Part shown: piece by piece, positions 62,581 to 64,000 of the stretch
Layout: the number at the start of each line of letters is the position of its first letter
Numbering within the stretch: position 1 is the first letter of the stretch
DNA from: Dokdonia sp. Dokd-P16
GTDB taxonomy: Bacteria; Bacteroidota; Bacteroidia; Flavobacteriales; Flavobacteriaceae
Direction: 5' to 3'
Length of the DNA stretch: 64,000 nt
Assembly: GCF_003095655.1 (NCBI RefSeq)
Contig: NZ_CP029151.1
Coordinates: 1,921,001-1,985,000, forward strand
The notes under the pieces: generated by a model
Database searches by the model: none
What the model saw: only the letters and a program-made list of their open reading frames with translations
Told to the model about the DNA's origin: nothing
Translations under genes and position numbers: made by a program

Positions 62581-62916
62581 CTACCCGTCTAGTTTATTTA
62601 CTTTATTCATCATCATCACGCCGTGTACGAGGGTCGCACCACTTTTTATAGCGGCACCTACGTGTACAGCCTCCATCATCTCTTCCTTAGTAATTCCTTT
62701 CTGTAGGCCGTCTTTAGTATATGCATCTATACAATATGGGCACTGCTCTGTGTGGGCAACAGCAAGCGCGATAAGGGATTTCTCACGCGCGGTGAGTGCT
62801 CCCTCTTCAAAAACTTTACCGTAGTAGTCAAAAAACTTAGTTCCTAGCTCTTCACTCCACTCCGTGATTTTTCCGAATTTTCTTAAATCTTTTGGGTCGT
62901 AATATTGATCTGCCAT
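62581..62916 (-). CDS. Arsenosugar biosynthesis-associated AhpD-like peroxidase-like protein
   Basis: This encodes 111 aa in the carboxymuconolactone decarboxylase/AhpD fold. The redox motif is C59-P-Y-C62 with upstream His (VAHTEQCPYCIDAYTKDG), and HVGAAIKSGATLVHGVMMM closes the fold. It is the arsenosugar-cluster subfamily and begins the island on the minus strand. Start 62916 (MADQYYD) is preferred over an ATG 48 bases upstream. An imperfect inverted pair TGTGT/ACACA lies upstream at 62928-62939 and could be an operator, weakly supported. Confidence 0.85.
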   Translation of the reverse strand: MADQYYDPKDLRKFGKITEWSEELGTKFFDYYGKVFEEGALTAREKSLIALAVAHTEQCPYCIDAYTKDGLQKGITKEEMMEAVHVGAAIKSGATLVHGVMMMNKVNKLDG

Positions 62917-63046
62917 AATAACATTGTTGTGTAAACACACGAATATACCTTTAATCGTAACCACTCCCTATTACTTACGTAGAAAATTAGATTCAAGTTT
63001 TGATGTCTTGAAATTCTAGCTGTACATTAGCATAGGAACCATTGAT

Positions 63047-64000
63047 ATGACTATAACTAAAACGACTTTTGGCTTTACAGGTGAGGGCGAAGAAATTTTT
63101 AAATTTATTTTAGAAAACTCTCTCGGATTGCGTGTTGAGTTACTCACGTAAGGAGCAACTATCCAGAAACTTTTTATTCCCAATGGAGATGGAGGGGCAG
63201 TAGATGTAGTTTTAGGTTTTGATACTTTACAGGAGTATGAGGCTGCACATCCGTATGTAGGGAGTTTTATAGGGCGCAATGCAAACAGACTTAAAAAAGA
63301 GGTGGTTATTGCAGGTGAAAAAATAGCGTTAGCAGTAAATGAAGGAGAGAACCAACTTCACGGAGGTGTTAAAGGTTTTGATAAACATGTCTGGGGTGCA
63401 GCAATAAGAGATGAAAGCTTAGAGCTTTCTCTAGATAGTGAAGATGGTGATCAAGGTTTTCCAGGTAATTTGAAAGTTAAAATTACTTTTAAGCTTGTGG
63501 GCCTACGACTAGAAATGCAATTAAGTGCTACTACAGATCAGCCAACTATCGCAAACTTCACTAGGCATGATTATTTTAACTTGTGTAGTGGAGTAAAGAA
63601 TGCTGTTGTAGATCATAAGTTGCAAATACATGGCGCTTCGTATACTGAGCTGGATGGCAATATGATAACTACTGGTCGCTTATTGCTGGTTGCGGGCACT
63701 CCATATGATTTTACTGAAGTGAGAGCCGTGGGAGATGCTGATGAAGGTTTTGATTTAAATTATGTTTTAGATAAAACCTCTTATAAACTCAGGTTAGCAG
63801 CTCAGGTGTGGGCTCCAGATAGCGATATTACTTTGAAAGTGTATTGCACGCAACCAGGATTACAATTTTTTAGTGCAAAATCTATTATGCTTGCTAGTGG
63901 TAAAAAAGACTATTTGGCCGTAGAAAGTCCGGGATTGTGCTTAGAGCCACAATATTTTCCAAATTCTCCATCCCATTCACATTTTCCTTCAACAATCGTT
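63047..64000 (+). pseudogene. Aldose 1-epimerase (GalM-like), interrupted by a premature stop and cut by the window edge
   Basis: The frame from ATG 63047 reads MTITKTTFGFTGEGEE and reaches TAA at 63149-63151 (codon 35), where GalM proteins have Tyr (VELLT-stop-GATIQ against the family T-Y-GA). After it the frame stays open to the window end. All GalM landmarks follow: LGFDTLQEYEAAHPYVGSFIGRNANR, the catalytic-region His in ENQLHGG, TRHDYFNL and the base Glu in GLCLEPQYFPNSP. One base change therefore seems to have broken an otherwise intact gene. Reinitiation or a sequencing error is possible. It is convergent-divergent with the arsenosugar island: its start is 130 bp from the AhpD-like start. 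Confidence 0.78.

Noticed and set aside
62928-62939. ArsR-type operator upstream of the island
   Set aside because: TGTGT-AA-ACACA is short and imperfect, and no regulator gene is in the window; I mention it only in the gene entry.
1-64000. CRISPR array
   Set aside because: The recurring 16-mer is dispersed at kilobase spacing without regular spacers, and no cas genes are present.

Overview
The window reads as chromosome from a marine member of the Flavobacteriaceae (phylum Bacteroidota). The evidence is AT-rich DNA, TAnnTTTG-type promoters, SusC/SusD and TonB-type outer-membrane proteins, many SCxx lipoproteins, DUF547/DUF4328/DinB proteins, and the yceD-rpmF-fabH-accB-accC block. The short palindrome CGCTTTCGCGAAAGCG recurs all over the window; I associate this loosely with Dokdonia-like genomes, but that genus call is inference.

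Layout. 1-4.3 kb: the 5' part of a leucine-rich-repeat surface protein, two tandem paralogous lipoproteins and a LipL32-like secreted protein. 4.4-8.4 kb: polA, then 1.1 kb of non-coding DNA with a duplicated ~222-bp element and a foldable region. 8.4-14.0 kb: an operon of GH92 alpha-mannosidase, sulfurtransferase and glycosylasparaginase, which fits N-glycan breakdown, with cutC diverging from it. 14-21.8 kb: lepA, an outer-membrane barrel receptor, dusB, a LolC/E-type permease, rbfA and methylmalonyl-CoA epimerase. 21.9-28.1 kb: a tRNA with anticodon CAT, a small sorted surface protein, ribE, pdxA, then DUF177-rpmF-fabH-accB-accC. 28.2-45.9 kb: DinB, an LpxR-type deacylase, a DUF2200 remnant beside a GNAT gene, a MazG-like protein, DUF4328, a NapH-like Fe-S membrane protein with its FAD oxidoreductase, DUF547, a barrel protein, a GH113-like mannanase, two tandem Omp85 proteins, a TPR hybrid histidine kinase, a YqaE/Pmp3 peptide, a PagL-like deacylase and a GIN-domain lipoprotein.

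46.7-62.9 kb: an arsenosugar biosynthesis island of 17 genes, all on the minus strand. It holds an AhpD-like peroxidase-like protein, ArsS (radical SAM), two TIGR04282-type and one TIGR04283-type glycosyltransferase-like proteins, ArsM and purine nucleoside phosphorylase. Interleaved with them are a SusC/SusD pair, a sodium:solute symporter, an unusual metallophosphoesterase-like protein, a rhodanese, two tiny membrane proteins, a sterol-desaturase-like di-iron protein and two DUF547 lipoproteins. The recognised enzymes suggest arsenite -> dimethylarsenic (ArsM) -> dimethylarsinoyl-adenosine (ArsS) -> phosphorolysis (PNP) -> glycosylated products; the other genes are unassigned. The window ends in an aldose-1-epimerase gene broken by a TAA at codon 35.

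The strongest unexplained signal is the 16-bp perfect palindrome: 15 exact and about 7 near-exact copies, both between genes and inside coding sequences. Six of the seven coding copies are read as Ala-Phe-Ala-Lys-Ala.
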